In this document: one piece after another, positions 43,030 to 51,805 of the stretch
Position numbering within the stretch: position 1 is the first letter of the stretch
How the letters are laid out: each line of letters starts with the position of its first letter
Position numbers and translations under genes: made by a program
Notes under the pieces: model-generated
The model's input: the letters and a program-made list of their open reading frames with translations, nothing else
What the model was told of the DNA's origin: nothing
Databases searched by the model: none
Assembly: GCA_934573855.1 (NCBI GenBank)
Contig: CAKTMF010000003.1
Coordinates: 173,424-237,423, forward strand
Length of the DNA: 64,000 nucleotides
Source of the DNA: an uncultured Oscillospiraceae bacterium
GTDB taxonomy: Bacteria > Bacillota > Clostridia > Oscillospirales > Oscillospiraceae
Direction of reading: 5' to 3'

Positions 43030-44283
43030 TTATTTATCCAACATTGCACTCACGGCCATCATAATGCCGAGCTTGCCGGATTCATAGGTGAGGCCGCCCT
43101 GCATATAAGCTATATACGGCGGACGGACGGGGCCGTCGGCGGAGAGTTCGATGGACGAGCCCTGAATAAACGCGCCGGCCGCCATGATGACTGGACAGTC
43201 ATAGCCCGGCATTGCCCACGGCTCCGGAGTGACATAGGAATCAACGGGCGCACCGGCCTGTATGCCGAGGCAGAAACGTCTCATGTTCTCCTCGCTGCCG
43301 AGGCGGATCATCTGAATTATGTCGGAGCGCTTTTCGTCCGCCGCGGGCGAGCTGCCGATACCGAGCCGCTTCATCATCGCCGCACAGAAAACAGCGGTCT
43401 TAAGCGCCTGTGCCACGGTATGCGGCGCCATAAACAGTCCTTGGTACAAAAGACGGTTGTTGCCGAGCGTAGAGCCGCACTCGCCGCCTATACCGGGCGT
43501 CGTGAGGCGCATGGCAGCTCTGTCGACAAGCTCCTTCCGCCCCGCGATATATCCGCCCGTCGGCGCAATGCCGCCGCCGGGATTTTTGATGAGCGAGCCG
43601 GCGATCAGATCCGCGCCAACGTCGGTCGGCTCTATAACATCCGTAAACTCGCCGTAGCAGTTATCGACCATAATGACCGCAGAGGGATCGACGGACTTTA
43701 CCGCGGCGCATATTTCGCCTATCTGCTCCACGGTGAGCGCGGGGCGGTCCTCATAGCCGCGCGAGCGCTGTATCATGACCGCCGTGACCTTTTTGTCGGA
43801 GACCGCGGCCTTTATCCCCTCGATATCCGGCGTACCGTCGGCCCTGAGGTCGACCTGCGCATAGTCGATACCGTAAAATTTGAGCGAGCCGTGGCAGCTG
43901 CCAGAAATACCTATCGCGCTGCGCAGAGTGTCATACGGCATTCCGGTGGCCGCAAGAATGGTGTCACCGGGCTTCACGGTCGCAAACATGGCCGCCGTCA
44001 GCGCATGGGTGCCGTTGACAAAATTGATCCTGACGAGCGCCGCCTCCGCGCCGAACACCTGAGCGTATATCTTGTCGAGCGTCTCGCGCCCAAGATCGTC
44101 GTAGCCGTAGCCGGTCGTCCCGGCAAAGCAGCTGTCCGAGACGCGGTTATCCTGAAACGCCTCCATCACCTTGCGAGTGTTCCGCTCCGCGATGGCGTCG
44201 ATGCGGCGGAACACTTCATGTGTCTCTTTTTCTGCCTCCTCGGCCATGCGGAACACTTCCGGCTTAATATCAGATATCTTCAT
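43030..44283 (-). CDS. Methionine gamma-lyase family (aluminium-resistance type) PLP enzyme
   Basis: 417 residues, cytoplasmic PLP enzyme of fold type I. The N-terminal DSCFAGTTGYGYDDLGRETLD segment and the PLP-lysine region GSLIKNPGGGIAPTGGYIAG (about 235-255) are typical of the PF06838-type family first named for aluminium resistance. It is related to Cys/Met lyases, but the real substrate is unknown. Its start overlaps the murD stop (TAATG). The murD-lyase-yunB-ligA order suggests one transcription unit. Confidence 0.9.
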   Translation of the reverse strand: MKISDIKPEVFRMAEEAEKETHEVFRRIDAIAERNTRKVMEAFQDNRVSDSCFAGTTGYGYDDLGRETLDKIYAQVFGAEAALVRINFVNGTHALTAAMFATVKPGDTILAATGMPYDTLRSAIGISGSCHGSLKFYGIDYAQVDLRADGTPDIEGIKAAVSDKKVTAVMIQRSRGYEDRPALTVEQIGEICAAVKSVDPSAVIMVDNCYGEFTDVIEPTDVGADLIAGSLIKNPGGGIAPTGGYIAGRKELVDRAAMRLTTPGIGGECGSTLGNNRLLYQGLFMAPHTVAQALKTAVFCAAMMKRLGIGSSPAADEKRSDIIQMIRLGSEENMRRFCLGIQAGAPVDSYVTPEPWAMPGYDCPVIMAAGAFIQGSSIELSADGPVRPPYIAYMQGGLTYESGKLGIMMAVSAMLDK

Positions 44284-45662
44284 TATTCAAGCTCCATTAC
44301 TATCTTTTTGAAATATTTGCCGCGCTCCGCGAAATTCCTGAATCGGTCAAACGCAGCACAGGCCGGCGAGAGCAGCACCGTGTCCCCCTCCTCGGCCGAC
44401 GCGGAGGCCGCAAGGACAGCTTCCCTGAAATCGTCCACCATAGTCACCTTGAGTCCGCTTCCGGCGTAGTAGCGCGAACCTTCGATGGCGGCTCTTATTT
44501 TCTCCGCCGTATCTCCGGTGAGAAAAACGCTCTTTGCGTACCGGCACAGCTCGTCGCCGAGGCCGTCGAACGGGATATGTTTATCGTAGCCGCCGGCAAT
44601 GACTATCGGGCGGTGTATCGAGTGAAGTCCGGCAGAGGTCCGCGTGGGGCTGGTGCCGATGGAGTCATTCACATATGTGACGCCGTGAAGTACCCTTACC
44701 TGCTCGAGTCTGTGTTCTACTCCCCCGAAGCTCATCGCGACGCCGCGGCAGATGTCGTCACCGACAAGTCCGTCCGTGGCGGCAAAGGCCGCGAGATAGT
44801 TGAGGACATTGTGTTCCCCGGGGAGCTTTATCTCGTCCACGCGCATTACCTCGCTGCGCTCTCCGTTATGTGCGCGGTATATTACGCCGTTTTCCGCATA
44901 TGTACCGTCCGTTACCTCCGCCTTATCCGAGAAAAGGGCGATCTGTGCGTGCGCGTATTGACGGTAGTAGTCTGTATGGCCGTCGTCGCGGTTGAGTACG
45001 AGCAGGTCGTTTTCGTCCTGCTCGGCAAAAACTGCCATTTTTGCGTCGATATAGTCCTGATAGTCCTTGTGCTTATCAAGATGGTTCGGAGAAATGTTCG
45101 TCACGACAGCCCTGTTCGGATGGCAGCTCATGCTGTGGAGCTGGAATGAGCTGAGCTCAAGGACGGCAACGTCGTCCTTCTTCATCTGAGGCACCTCGCA
45201 GAGCAAGGGATTGCCGATATTGCCGCCGAGGTGAACGGTATAGCCCGCAGCCTTCAGCAGCTCCGAGATGATGGTGGAGGTCGTGGTCTTGCCGTCGCTG
45301 CCCGTGACGGCTATCGTGCGGCAGGGGCAGAGAGCAAAGAACACCTCCATCTCGGACGTAAGTACGCTGCCGCCCTCGACGGCCCTTTCAAGGTGAGGGT
45401 CGAAAGGCATAAGCCCCGGGGTGCGGAAAATGATATCGTGATCCAGTCCCTCGAGATATTTTTCGCCGAGTCTCAGCTTCGCTCCCATGTTGATGAGTTC
45501 GAGCGCGTCCATGCCCAGCTCCTCAACACCGCGCTTATCGCACACGGTAACATCGCACCCGTACAGCAGAAGCAGACGGATGAGCGGCATATTGCTCACG
45601 CCCGCGCCGATGACAGCAATACGCTTATCCTTTATCGAATTTACATAGTCGTTAAGTGTCAA
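44283..45662 (-). CDS. murD: UDP-N-acetylmuramoyl-L-alanine--D-glutamate ligase MurD
   Basis: 459 residues. Mur ligase features are VIGAGVSNMPLIRLL (UDP-binding domain), the ATP loop VTGSDGKTTTSTII (about 113-126), the carbamylated-lysine region, GGVEHRLEQV, NDSIGTSPTRT and LLSPACAAFDRF near the C-terminus. It adds D-Glu to UDP-MurNAc-L-Ala in peptidoglycan synthesis. Translation begins at TTG 45662 with GAGG upstream. It stands outside a dcw cluster here. Confidence 0.95.
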   Translation of the reverse strand: MTLNDYVNSIKDKRIAVIGAGVSNMPLIRLLLLYGCDVTVCDKRGVEELGMDALELINMGAKLRLGEKYLEGLDHDIIFRTPGLMPFDPHLERAVEGGSVLTSEMEVFFALCPCRTIAVTGSDGKTTTSTIISELLKAAGYTVHLGGNIGNPLLCEVPQMKKDDVAVLELSSFQLHSMSCHPNRAVVTNISPNHLDKHKDYQDYIDAKMAVFAEQDENDLLVLNRDDGHTDYYRQYAHAQIALFSDKAEVTDGTYAENGVIYRAHNGERSEVMRVDEIKLPGEHNVLNYLAAFAATDGLVGDDICRGVAMSFGGVEHRLEQVRVLHGVTYVNDSIGTSPTRTSAGLHSIHRPIVIAGGYDKHIPFDGLGDELCRYAKSVFLTGDTAEKIRAAIEGSRYYAGSGLKVTMVDDFREAVLAASASAEEGDTVLLSPACAAFDRFRNFAERGKYFKKIVMELE

Positions 45663-45697
45663 TCCAACTCGCCTCGCACATCAAATATAACTGGTAT

Positions 45698-45726
45698 ATT
45701 ATATAGCTTTTGACCTTCTTTTACAA
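45698..45726 (-). promoter_or_regulatory. Sigma-A promoter for murD
   Basis: Leftward -35 TTGTAA (45721-45726), 17-bp spacer, perfect -10 TATAAT (45698-45703), divergent from rnpB. Confidence 0.7.
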
Positions 45727-45733
45727 GAAGTTA

Positions 45734-45762
45734 TTGACTTGCCCCCTTAAATTGATTAAAAT
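45734..45762 (+). promoter_or_regulatory. Promoter of rnpB
   Basis: Rightward -35 TTGACT (45734-45739), 17-bp spacer, -10 TAAAAT (45757-45762); the predicted start is near 45769, at the 5' end of the RNA. Confidence 0.75.
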
Positions 45763-45767
45763 ACGCA

Positions 45768-46117
45768 CTGTGAGCAGGCCGAACGACCGCGGGTACAGGC
45801 CGAAAGGCCGTACATGAGGAAAGTCCGGGCTCCATAGGGCAAGGATAACGGGTAACGCCCGCCAGGGGTGACCCTCGGACAAGTGCAACAGAAATATACC
45901 GCTTCGCGCCCCGCGCGGAGTAAGGGTGGAAAAGTGAGGTAAGAGCTCACTCGCCGCATGGAGACATGGCGGCGCTGTAAACTCTATCCGGAGCAACACC
46001 GTGGGAGAACGCATGGCCGGCCCGGCCGTTCTCAGGAGGTGGCTTGAGTCTGTCAGCAATGGCAGACGTAGATAGATGGTCGTTTAAGACAGAACCCGGC
46101 TTACAGACCTGCTCATT
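45768..46117 (+). ncRNA. rnpB: RNase P RNA
   Basis: The catalytic RNA of RNase P, which matures tRNA 5' ends. Conserved blocks are present in order: terminal helix strand GAGCAGG (45772), GAGGAAAGTCCGGGCTCC, the ACAGAAATATACCGC region (CR-II/III area), GGTAAGAGCTCAC, AGATAGATGGTCGTTTAAGA and ACAGAACCCGGCTTACAG, closing with CCTGCTC (46108-46114), which pairs with the 5' strand. The layout looks like bacterial class A. A hairpin terminator follows. Confidence 0.97.
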
Positions 46118-46118
46118 C

Positions 46119-46150
46119 AAAAACCGTCGGAAGCTTTCCGGCGGTTTTTG
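46119..46150 (+). terminator. Terminator of rnpB
   Basis: Hairpin AAAAACCGTCGGAA / TTCCGGCGGTTTTT (one T-G pair, 3-base loop) immediately after the RNA. Confidence 0.85.
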
Positions 46151-46175
46151 CGTTCGGGCTTTTTGTTCAAAAAGC

Positions 46176-46204
46176 TTGCTTTTTCTTTCAATTTAGTGTA
46201 TAGT
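46176..46204 (+). promoter_or_regulatory. Promoter for the HTH-nucleotidyltransferase/permease operon, with a long leader
   Basis: Rightward -35 TTGCTT (46176-46181), 17-bp spacer, -10 TATAGT (46199-46204). It leaves a leader of about 190 bases that contains a small hairpin (CCTGC / GCAGG, about 46299-46317) followed by CTTTTTTCG, a possible attenuator. Confidence 0.5.
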
Positions 46205-46399
46205 GTCAACAGATTTGAACGCAGACGCTCGCACGGGCCGTGCCGGGTATCGCTCTGCCGCCTGTCCGGATCCCCCATGTTTCAATACTTTTACCCCACC
46301 TGCTAAAATGAACGCAGGCTTTTTTCGCTGTCTTTTTTTGAAATTTATGTTTTACTTCGCATACCGCAAGCAGGAAAATTGAACGCAAGGAGTACGCTT

Positions 46400-47293
46400 A
46401 TGAGCCTGACAAGAAAGCAGTTCGACATACTGGAGCTACTCGCCGAGGGCGGCGAAGCTCTCAGCCAGCGCCAGCTTGAGATCAAGACGGGATACTCTCT
46501 CGGCACGGTAAACAAAGTCTCCAAGGAGCTCACGGAGCTTGGCTTTGTCGCCGACGGAGCGATCACTGTCAAGGGCTATGACGCGCTTGAGCCATACAAG
46601 GCAAAGCGCGCGGTTTTCATCGCTGCGGGCTTTGGTTCGCGGCTCGTACCCGTAACGCTCAACACGCCGAAGCCGCTCGTGCGCGTCAACGGAAAGCGTA
46701 TCATCGACACCCTCATCGACGCCGTGCTTGAGGCCGGGATAGACGAGATCTATATCGTTCGCGGCTACCTCGCCGAGCAGTTTGACCAGCTGCTGTACAA
46801 GTACCCCATGATAAAGTTCCTTGAGAACCCCATCTACAACGAGTCGAACAACATCTCCTCCGCGCTCGTGGCAAGATATCTTATGCAGAGCGCCTATGTT
46901 TTTGAATCCGACCTCGTCATCTCTAACCACAAAATAATCAGGAAATATCATTACCGCTCCGAGGTTTTGGGCATATGGAAGGAGCGCACCGACGACTGGT
47001 GCCTCACGGTGGACAAGGACGGCTGCGTTGCGGATGAGAGGGTCGGCGGACTGAACTGCTACCAAATGGTGGGCATATACTACTGGAACGAAAACGACGG
47101 GAGAAAGCTCGCCTCCGACCTCAAGGAGGCCTACGATATGCCCGGCGGGAAGGAGCGCTACTGGGAGACTGTTCCAAACCAGGTATTCCGCGGCAAGTAT
47201 AGGGTCGAGGTCAGGCCATGCCGTGAAAGCGACATAGTTGAAATCGACACCTTCAGAGAGCTTAAAGCGATAGACAAAACCTACGACGTTTGA
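46400..47293 (+). CDS. HTH-nucleotidyltransferase fusion (LicC-like phosphocholine cytidylyltransferase type)
   Basis: 297 residues. Residues 1-65 form a winged helix-turn-helix (RKQFDILELLAEG, GYSLGTVNKVSKELTELGFV). Residues 75-297 are a sugar/choline-phosphate nucleotidyltransferase with the signature AAGFGSRLVPVTLNTPKPLV and the NPIYNESNNISS motif typical of LicC-type CTP:phosphocholine cytidylyltransferases. It may make CDP-choline or CDP-ethanolamine for surface decoration. The HTH could autoregulate the operon. GGAG precedes 46400; the in-frame extension to 46379 is not supported. Confidence 0.82.
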   Translation: MSLTRKQFDILELLAEGGEALSQRQLEIKTGYSLGTVNKVSKELTELGFVADGAITVKGYDALEPYKAKRAVFIAAGFGSRLVPVTLNTPKPLVRVNGKRIIDTLIDAVLEAGIDEIYIVRGYLAEQFDQLLYKYPMIKFLENPIYNESNNISSALVARYLMQSAYVFESDLVISNHKIIRKYHYRSEVLGIWKERTDDWCLTVDKDGCVADERVGGLNCYQMVGIYYWNENDGRKLASDLKEAYDMPGGKERYWETVPNQVFRGKYRVEVRPCRESDIVEIDTFRELKAIDKTYDV

Positions 47294-47306
47294 AAAGGAG
47301 CATTTT

Positions 47307-48761
47307 ATGGCGAACGAGAGCAAAAACACCGGGCTCAAAAAAGAGCTCAATCCGTTGAATGTGTGGGCCATAGCCTTTGGCTGTATCATTGGCTGGGGTT
47401 CGTTCATCAATCCCGGAAAGAAGTTTCTGCCGAATTCCGGCGTGGCCGGGACCGCGATAGCTATGATCCTCGGCGCGCTGGTCATGGTGATAATCGCCTT
47501 CAGCTACGCCTACATGGTACCGAAATACCCCTCCGCCGGCGGTGAATTTACCTTTGCGAAGCAGTGCTTCGGAGATAAGTCAGCGTTTGTCTGCGGCTGG
47601 TTCCTCGTGGCGGCATACCTCACGAACGTTCCGATGAACTCCACCGCTATCGGTCTCATAGTCGACGGGCTTGACCGCGGCAGCGATATCCTCAAGTGGG
47701 GCTTCCATTACAGTATAGCCGGGTTTGACGTGTGGCTCGGTGAAATGCTGCTTGCCACAGGTATACTTATATTATTCGGAATACTCAATATAGTCGGCGT
47801 GAAAAAGGCCGGCTTCGTCCAGACCGTCCTTGCAACGCTCCTTGCGCTGTGCGCATTCACGCTCTGTGTCTCGGCCGTGTGTTCGGCAAAGGCAAACTTG
47901 ATAAATATGCAGCCCATTTGGGGCTTTGACCGCAAGGCGGCACTGGCTGCCGGCGCTGTCTCCGACGTTTCGGCGTTTGCCCACGAGGGCGGAGCGGGTA
48001 TATTCTCCGCCATTCTTGCGACCTTTGCTATCGCGCCGTGGGCGTTCGTGGGCTTTGACGCTATACCGCAGGCCGCCGAGGAATTTAAGTTCTCCTATAA
48101 AAAGGTCATGGGAATAATGGTAATAGCCATTGCCTTCGGCTGCTTTGTGTATGTCTCGAACAACACCGTCGCCGCGGCGGCTCTTGAAAACTGGCCCGAG
48201 AGAGTGCTGGCCGGCGAGTGGGTGCTGCTCGTCGCGGCGGAGGAGCTGCTGGGTGATTTCGGCCGCGTCCTGCTGGGCCTCGGCGTCTCATGCGCGGTGC
48301 TTTCGGGTATCATGGGATTTTACCTCGCTTCCTCGAGATTAATGTATTCCATGGCGCGCAGCGGATTCCTGCCCGCATGGTTCGGCATTCTTGACGAAAA
48401 GCACGGCACGCCGAAAAACGCGGTAATATTCTGCATGATCATCTCCCTCTCCGGTCCCATCCTCGGCCGTGAGGCGCTGGGCTGGTTCGTGGATATGAGC
48501 GCGATAGGCGCGTCGATCGGATATTTCTTCACGAGCGCGGCGACCCTCGTCACGATGAGACGGGACGGTGACGGTTCGCGCCGCGGTCAGGCATTGGCCG
48601 TGACCGGCATTGTCTTTTCCGTCATATTCATGATACTTCAGCTCATCCCCATCCCCGGCCTGAACGGCGTCCACTTCGGAAAAGAGTCGTACATAATGCT
48701 CCTCGTGTGGGTGATACTCGGCTTCGTGCTCTACCTCAGCCGCCGCGGCAGGACCCAATAA
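47307..48761 (+). CDS. APC-family amino acid/amine permease
   Basis: 484 residues, about 12 helices. The first helix holds GCIIGWGSFINPG, the substrate-binding break of the amino acid-polyamine-organocation superfamily, and the sixth-helix region AIAPWAFVGFDAIPQAAEE is typical of the APC/ethanolamine-permease-like group. It starts 13 bp after the nucleotidyltransferase, so it probably imports an amine or amino acid used with it (choline or ethanolamine is a guess). Confidence 0.85.
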   Translation: MANESKNTGLKKELNPLNVWAIAFGCIIGWGSFINPGKKFLPNSGVAGTAIAMILGALVMVIIAFSYAYMVPKYPSAGGEFTFAKQCFGDKSAFVCGWFLVAAYLTNVPMNSTAIGLIVDGLDRGSDILKWGFHYSIAGFDVWLGEMLLATGILILFGILNIVGVKKAGFVQTVLATLLALCAFTLCVSAVCSAKANLINMQPIWGFDRKAALAAGAVSDVSAFAHEGGAGIFSAILATFAIAPWAFVGFDAIPQAAEEFKFSYKKVMGIMVIAIAFGCFVYVSNNTVAAAALENWPERVLAGEWVLLVAAEELLGDFGRVLLGLGVSCAVLSGIMGFYLASSRLMYSMARSGFLPAWFGILDEKHGTPKNAVIFCMIISLSGPILGREALGWFVDMSAIGASIGYFFTSAATLVTMRRDGDGSRRGQALAVTGIVFSVIFMILQLIPIPGLNGVHFGKESYIMLLVWVILGFVLYLSRRGRTQ

Positions 48762-48804
48762 ACGTCTTTTATTTAGAAAGAGCGCTTTTCTTGCCAAAAG
48801 CCCC

Positions 48805-48833
48805 TTGTCACGGCAAGAGTCATGTGGTAAAAT
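48805..48833 (+). promoter_or_regulatory. Sigma-A promoter for yebC
   Basis: Rightward -35 TTGTCA (48805-48810), 17-bp spacer, -10 TAAAAT (48828-48833). Confidence 0.7.
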
Positions 48834-48889
48834 ACTTGCCGTTAATGTTCGTTTTAACTAATTACTAACATATACGAGGAGCTGTTAAC

Positions 48890-49630
48890 ATGTCCGGACA
48901 TTCCAAGTGGCACAACATACAGAAAACAAAGGGCGCTGCCGACGCGAAGCGCGCACAGGCATTCACCAAGATCGCCCGTGAAATGATAGTCGCCGTCAAA
49001 GAGGGCGGCGGCGGTGACCCGCGCAGCAACTCGAGGCTCGCCACCGTTATTGCCAAGGCCAAGGCTGCCAACATGCCTAACGACAATATAAAGCGCACCA
49101 TCGACAAGGCTCTCGGCTCCGGCAGCACCGAGAACTACGAAAAGGCAGTCTACGAGGGCTACGGTCCCTGCGGCGTCGCCGTTATAGTCGAGACCATGAC
49201 CGATAACCGCAATCGTACCGCCGGTGAAATGCGTCATTATTTTGATAAGTACGGCGGAAACATGGGCGCGGCGAACTGCGTGTCCTGGTCCTTTGACCGC
49301 AAGGGCGTTATCGTCATCGACAACGAGGACGAGGAGCTTGACGAGGACACCGTGATGATGGACGCTCTCGAGGCTGGCGCGGCCGACTTTGAGGCCGACG
49401 GCGAGGTCATGACCGTCTACACCGCCGAGGACGACGTTGCCGCCGTTTCCGAGGCGCTTACCGCCGCGGGCTATAAGCTTCTCTCCGCTCAGGTCGAGAT
49501 GCTTCCCCAGAACGGCTACATCAAGCTCACCAACGAGGACGACATCAAGAACATGCAGAAAATGCTCGACATGTTCGAGGATAACGACGATGTCCAGAAC
49601 GTTTGGCACAACTGGGAAGACGCGGAGTAA
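48890..49630 (+). CDS. yebC: YebC/PmpR-family protein
   Basis: 246 residues. The N-terminus SGHSKWHNIQKTKGAADAKR is the family signature, followed by GGGDPRSNSRLATVIAKAKAANMP and the acidic C-terminal domains. Members bind DNA as regulators, and YebC-type proteins have been linked to translation of proline-rich stretches. GAGGAG precedes the ATG. Single-gene unit. Confidence 0.95.
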   Translation: MSGHSKWHNIQKTKGAADAKRAQAFTKIAREMIVAVKEGGGGDPRSNSRLATVIAKAKAANMPNDNIKRTIDKALGSGSTENYEKAVYEGYGPCGVAVIVETMTDNRNRTAGEMRHYFDKYGGNMGAANCVSWSFDRKGVIVIDNEDEELDEDTVMMDALEAGAADFEADGEVMTVYTAEDDVAAVSEALTAAGYKLLSAQVEMLPQNGYIKLTNEDDIKNMQKMLDMFEDNDDVQNVWHNWEDAE

Positions 49631-49748
49631 GCATCCACGCCGCGGAAATAAGCATAAAATCCTGAAAATCCAATAGTCATAGGAACTTTTTAGAGACGTT
49701 GCATTTCGCAATTGTGCAACATTTGTGTTCCACTGTGACATACAGCGT

Positions 49749-49782
49749 ACCTCCTGTTGGGCAATACAACAGGAGGTTTTTA
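49749..49782 (+). terminator. Terminator in the yebC downstream region
   Basis: 11-bp hairpin ACCTCCTGTTG / CAACAGGAGGT with a 7-base loop and TTTTA. It lies 120 bp after yebC. The 378-bp gap otherwise holds a minor GTTGCA/TGCAAC dyad (49698-49720) and, after 49840, an AT-rich promoter. Confidence 0.8.
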
Positions 49783-49843
49783 TATCTCGTTTTTATTTGT
49801 TCCTGCTATTCACATGGTTTTTCAACATTCTTCTGGAAAAAGC

Positions 49844-49872
49844 TTGACAACAAATGCGCTAAAACATATAAT
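49844..49872 (+). promoter_or_regulatory. Perfect consensus sigma-A promoter of the AT-rich island
   Basis: TTGACA (49844-49849), 17-bp spacer, TATAAT (49867-49872); leader of about 130 bases before the first gene. Confidence 0.85.
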
Positions 49873-50008
49873 TTTATGTACATAAATTGCACTTTCTGCC
49901 AATTCATGCGGCCTTTTGTGCAGGTATGAACGTGTGTATGGTACACCGCAAAATATGATAATAGCAATAGAAAATCTGTTGAAATATAAGTAAAAGGAGA
50001 TATAAACG

Positions 50009-50560
50009 ATGAATTGCCCACATTGTAATGTTCCTTTGGTGAATGGGTTGACTGTTTGTCCAAGGTGCAAATACGATACAAAAACAAAAGATGGCGGTGA
50101 AAAATATATACAGTGGCTCGTGACAACTGGTGCACTTACACCGGAAGAGGCAGCACAAAGAGCACAGAGAGCAGAGCAAGAGCTTGCTGAATACAAAAAG
50201 AAGACAGAAGCTATTTCCAAAATACTTGTCACTTCTGGATTTAGCTTTGATGGATATAAAATAACAAAGTATTCCGGATATATTTCAGGGGATGATGCTA
50301 CGCAAATACCACGTTCAGGTGTATTTGGCGGCAATAATGGTGAAAATCTCACCGATGCGCTGGTAAAAATCAGGATACAAGCGTTGAAGGAATTAAAAGA
50401 AGCAGCATATGATTTGGGTTGTAATGCCGTAATCGGAGTTGATTTTGACTATATTACTTTGGAGCCAGAAACAGCAAATTTCTCTGGTGGGACTCTTTAT
50501 GAGCCGTATATAATTTGTGTTACTGCAAACGGAAATGCGGTTGTCATTAAAAAAGAATAA
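50009..50560 (+). CDS. Zinc-ribbon protein with YbjQ-like domain
   Basis: 183 residues. An N-terminal zinc ribbon (Cys3, Cys6, Cys17, Cys20) is followed by a short helical linker and a YbjQ/UPF0145-type domain with DGYKITKYSGYISGDDATQI and AYDLGCNAVIGVDFDY. YbjQ domains form pentamers; their function is unknown. The gene is clearly more AT-rich than its surroundings and has a strong AAAAGGAGA ribosome binding site, signs of recent arrival. First of a two-gene operon. Confidence 0.82.
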   Translation: MNCPHCNVPLVNGLTVCPRCKYDTKTKDGGEKYIQWLVTTGALTPEEAAQRAQRAEQELAEYKKKTEAISKILVTSGFSFDGYKITKYSGYISGDDATQIPRSGVFGGNNGENLTDALVKIRIQALKELKEAAYDLGCNAVIGVDFDYITLEPETANFSGGTLYEPYIICVTANGNAVVIKKE

Positions 50561-50579
50561 TCATTTGAGGACGATTTAA

Positions 50580-51125
50580 ATGAAAGTTGTGATATGTGAG
50601 AATTGTGGTTCAAATGACTTGTATGAAGAAGATGGTTTTTATATTTGCAAATACTGTGGTACAAAGTTTTTGATTACTGTAGATGATAAACCCATAAGAG
50701 AATCCATAATTGACCTAAACGATGATGTTGCTCGGCTTTTGCAAAAGTGCAAAGATGAACCAGAACGAGCAAAAAAATGCGCTGAGCATGTACTTGAAAT
50801 CGATCCAAACAATCAAGAAGCAAAGAGAATCTTGGAAATTAATGAGGGTAATCTAAATGGCTGCTACGTAGCAACAGCAGTCTATGACTCTTACGATTGT
50901 CCTGAAGTATGGACATTAAGACGTTTTAGGGATTATACACTTACTGAAACATGGTACGGTCGGTTGTTTATTCATACGTATTATGCAATCAGCCCTACTC
51001 TTGTAAAATGGTTCGGTCATACAGATTGGTTTAAGAATATATTCAAACCAAAGCTTGATAGGCTTGTACAAAAACTACATAGCGACGGAGTTGAAGATAC
51101 TCCGTACATTGACCGTATTTGGTAA
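50580..51125 (+). CDS. Zinc-ribbon protein with C-terminal CFI-box-like domain
   Basis: 181 residues. A TFIIB-like zinc ribbon (Cys6, Cys9, Cys23, Cys26), a helical TPR-like stretch with VLEIDPNNQEAKRIL, then a C-terminal segment GCYVATAVYDSYDCPEVW...LRRFRD that resembles the CFI-box C-terminal domain found in many accessory proteins. Function unknown. AT-rich like its partner 19 bp upstream, so the two probably moved together. Confidence 0.78.
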   Translation: MKVVICENCGSNDLYEEDGFYICKYCGTKFLITVDDKPIRESIIDLNDDVARLLQKCKDEPERAKKCAEHVLEIDPNNQEAKRILEINEGNLNGCYVATAVYDSYDCPEVWTLRRFRDYTLTETWYGRLFIHTYYAISPTLVKWFGHTDWFKNIFKPKLDRLVQKLHSDGVEDTPYIDRIW

Positions 51126-51130
51126 GTAAA

Positions 51131-51163
51131 GACAGGCGGGGCGCGTACCCCGCTTGTCCTTTA
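51131..51163 (+). terminator. Terminator after the zinc-ribbon operon
   Basis: Hairpin GACAGGCGGGG / CCCCGCTTGTC with a 6-base loop followed by CTTTAT, immediately after the stop. Confidence 0.75.
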
Positions 51164-51191
51164 TCTGTTTGCAAACATGTTAGCAAATAAT

Positions 51192-51223
51192 ATTATGTCA
51201 TTTACAAACGCAGATGACATAAT
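51192..51223. repeat. Res-like inverted repeat upstream of the recombinase
   Basis: Perfect 10-bp inverted repeat ATTATGTCAT / ATGACATAAT with a 12-base spacer, about 30 bp before the recombinase reading frame. Position and form suit a serine-recombinase binding site. Confidence 0.5.
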
Positions 51224-51249
51224 ACGAACAGATTGACAGGGAGAATTAA

Positions 51250-51688
51250 ATTCTGGATAGCCGGTCTTATTACTATGCAAGAGTTTCGAGCAAGGGACAG
51301 AGCCTTGACCGTCAGATTGCTGCTTTTCAGGCTATTGGCGCGCAGGAGCAGGAGATTATAACAGACAAGGAGAGTGGGAAGAATTTAGATAGAGCGGGTT
51401 ATCAGGCGCTGAAAAATACTATACTGCAGCGCGGCGATACACTTGTTGTTAAATCGCTTGACCGGTTGAGCCGCAATAAGACTAATATAAAAAATGAGCT
51501 GCAATACTTCAAGGATAATGGAAAACGGCTGAAAGTCATTGACCTGCCTACAACAATGATGGAGTTACCAGAGGGGCAGGAGGGGGATGGTAAATAACAT
51601 ACTTATTCAAGTGCTTGGGACGATTGCAGAACAGGAACGCGAGACAATAAAGAAGCGTCAGGCGGAGGGAGTCAAGACCACCGGCTGA
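51250..51688 (+). pseudogene. Decayed serine recombinase (resolvase/invertase)
   Basis: The frame from 51253 reads SYYYARVSSKGQSLDRQ (nucleophile Ser), LVVKSLDRLSRN and DLPTTMMELPEGQE, the N-terminal catalytic domain of a small resolvase. It then stops at TAA after a frameshift near 51585, and the sequel MVNNILIQVLGTIAEQERE continues in another frame. The C-terminal DNA-binding part is missing at the IS200 end (51678). Where an ATG would be expected after GGGAG there is ATT (51250). Start loss, frameshift and truncation together mean a dead gene. Confidence 0.85.
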
Positions 51689-51776
51689 GCCGGTGGCTTG
51701 CACAAGCCCTAGAAGGGCATAGGACAGCCGCGCCTCAAGGCGCATGAAAAAGTTCGCCAATCGCAACTCTGTTACG

Positions 51777-51805
51777 GGCTGCCCCCTGCCGGGGGCGGCC
51801 TTTTA
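51777..51805 (+). terminator. Hairpin terminator inside the IS200 element
   Basis: GGCTGCCCCC / GGGGGCGGCC with loop TGCC followed by TTTTATTT, read rightward, i.e. against the transposase. Such a site would stop outside transcription from entering the element. Confidence 0.6.

Noticed and set aside
46206..46388. 60-codon minus-strand frame upstream of the HTH-nucleotidyltransferase
   Set aside because: It crosses the predicted leader and promoter-proximal region and has no supporting signal.
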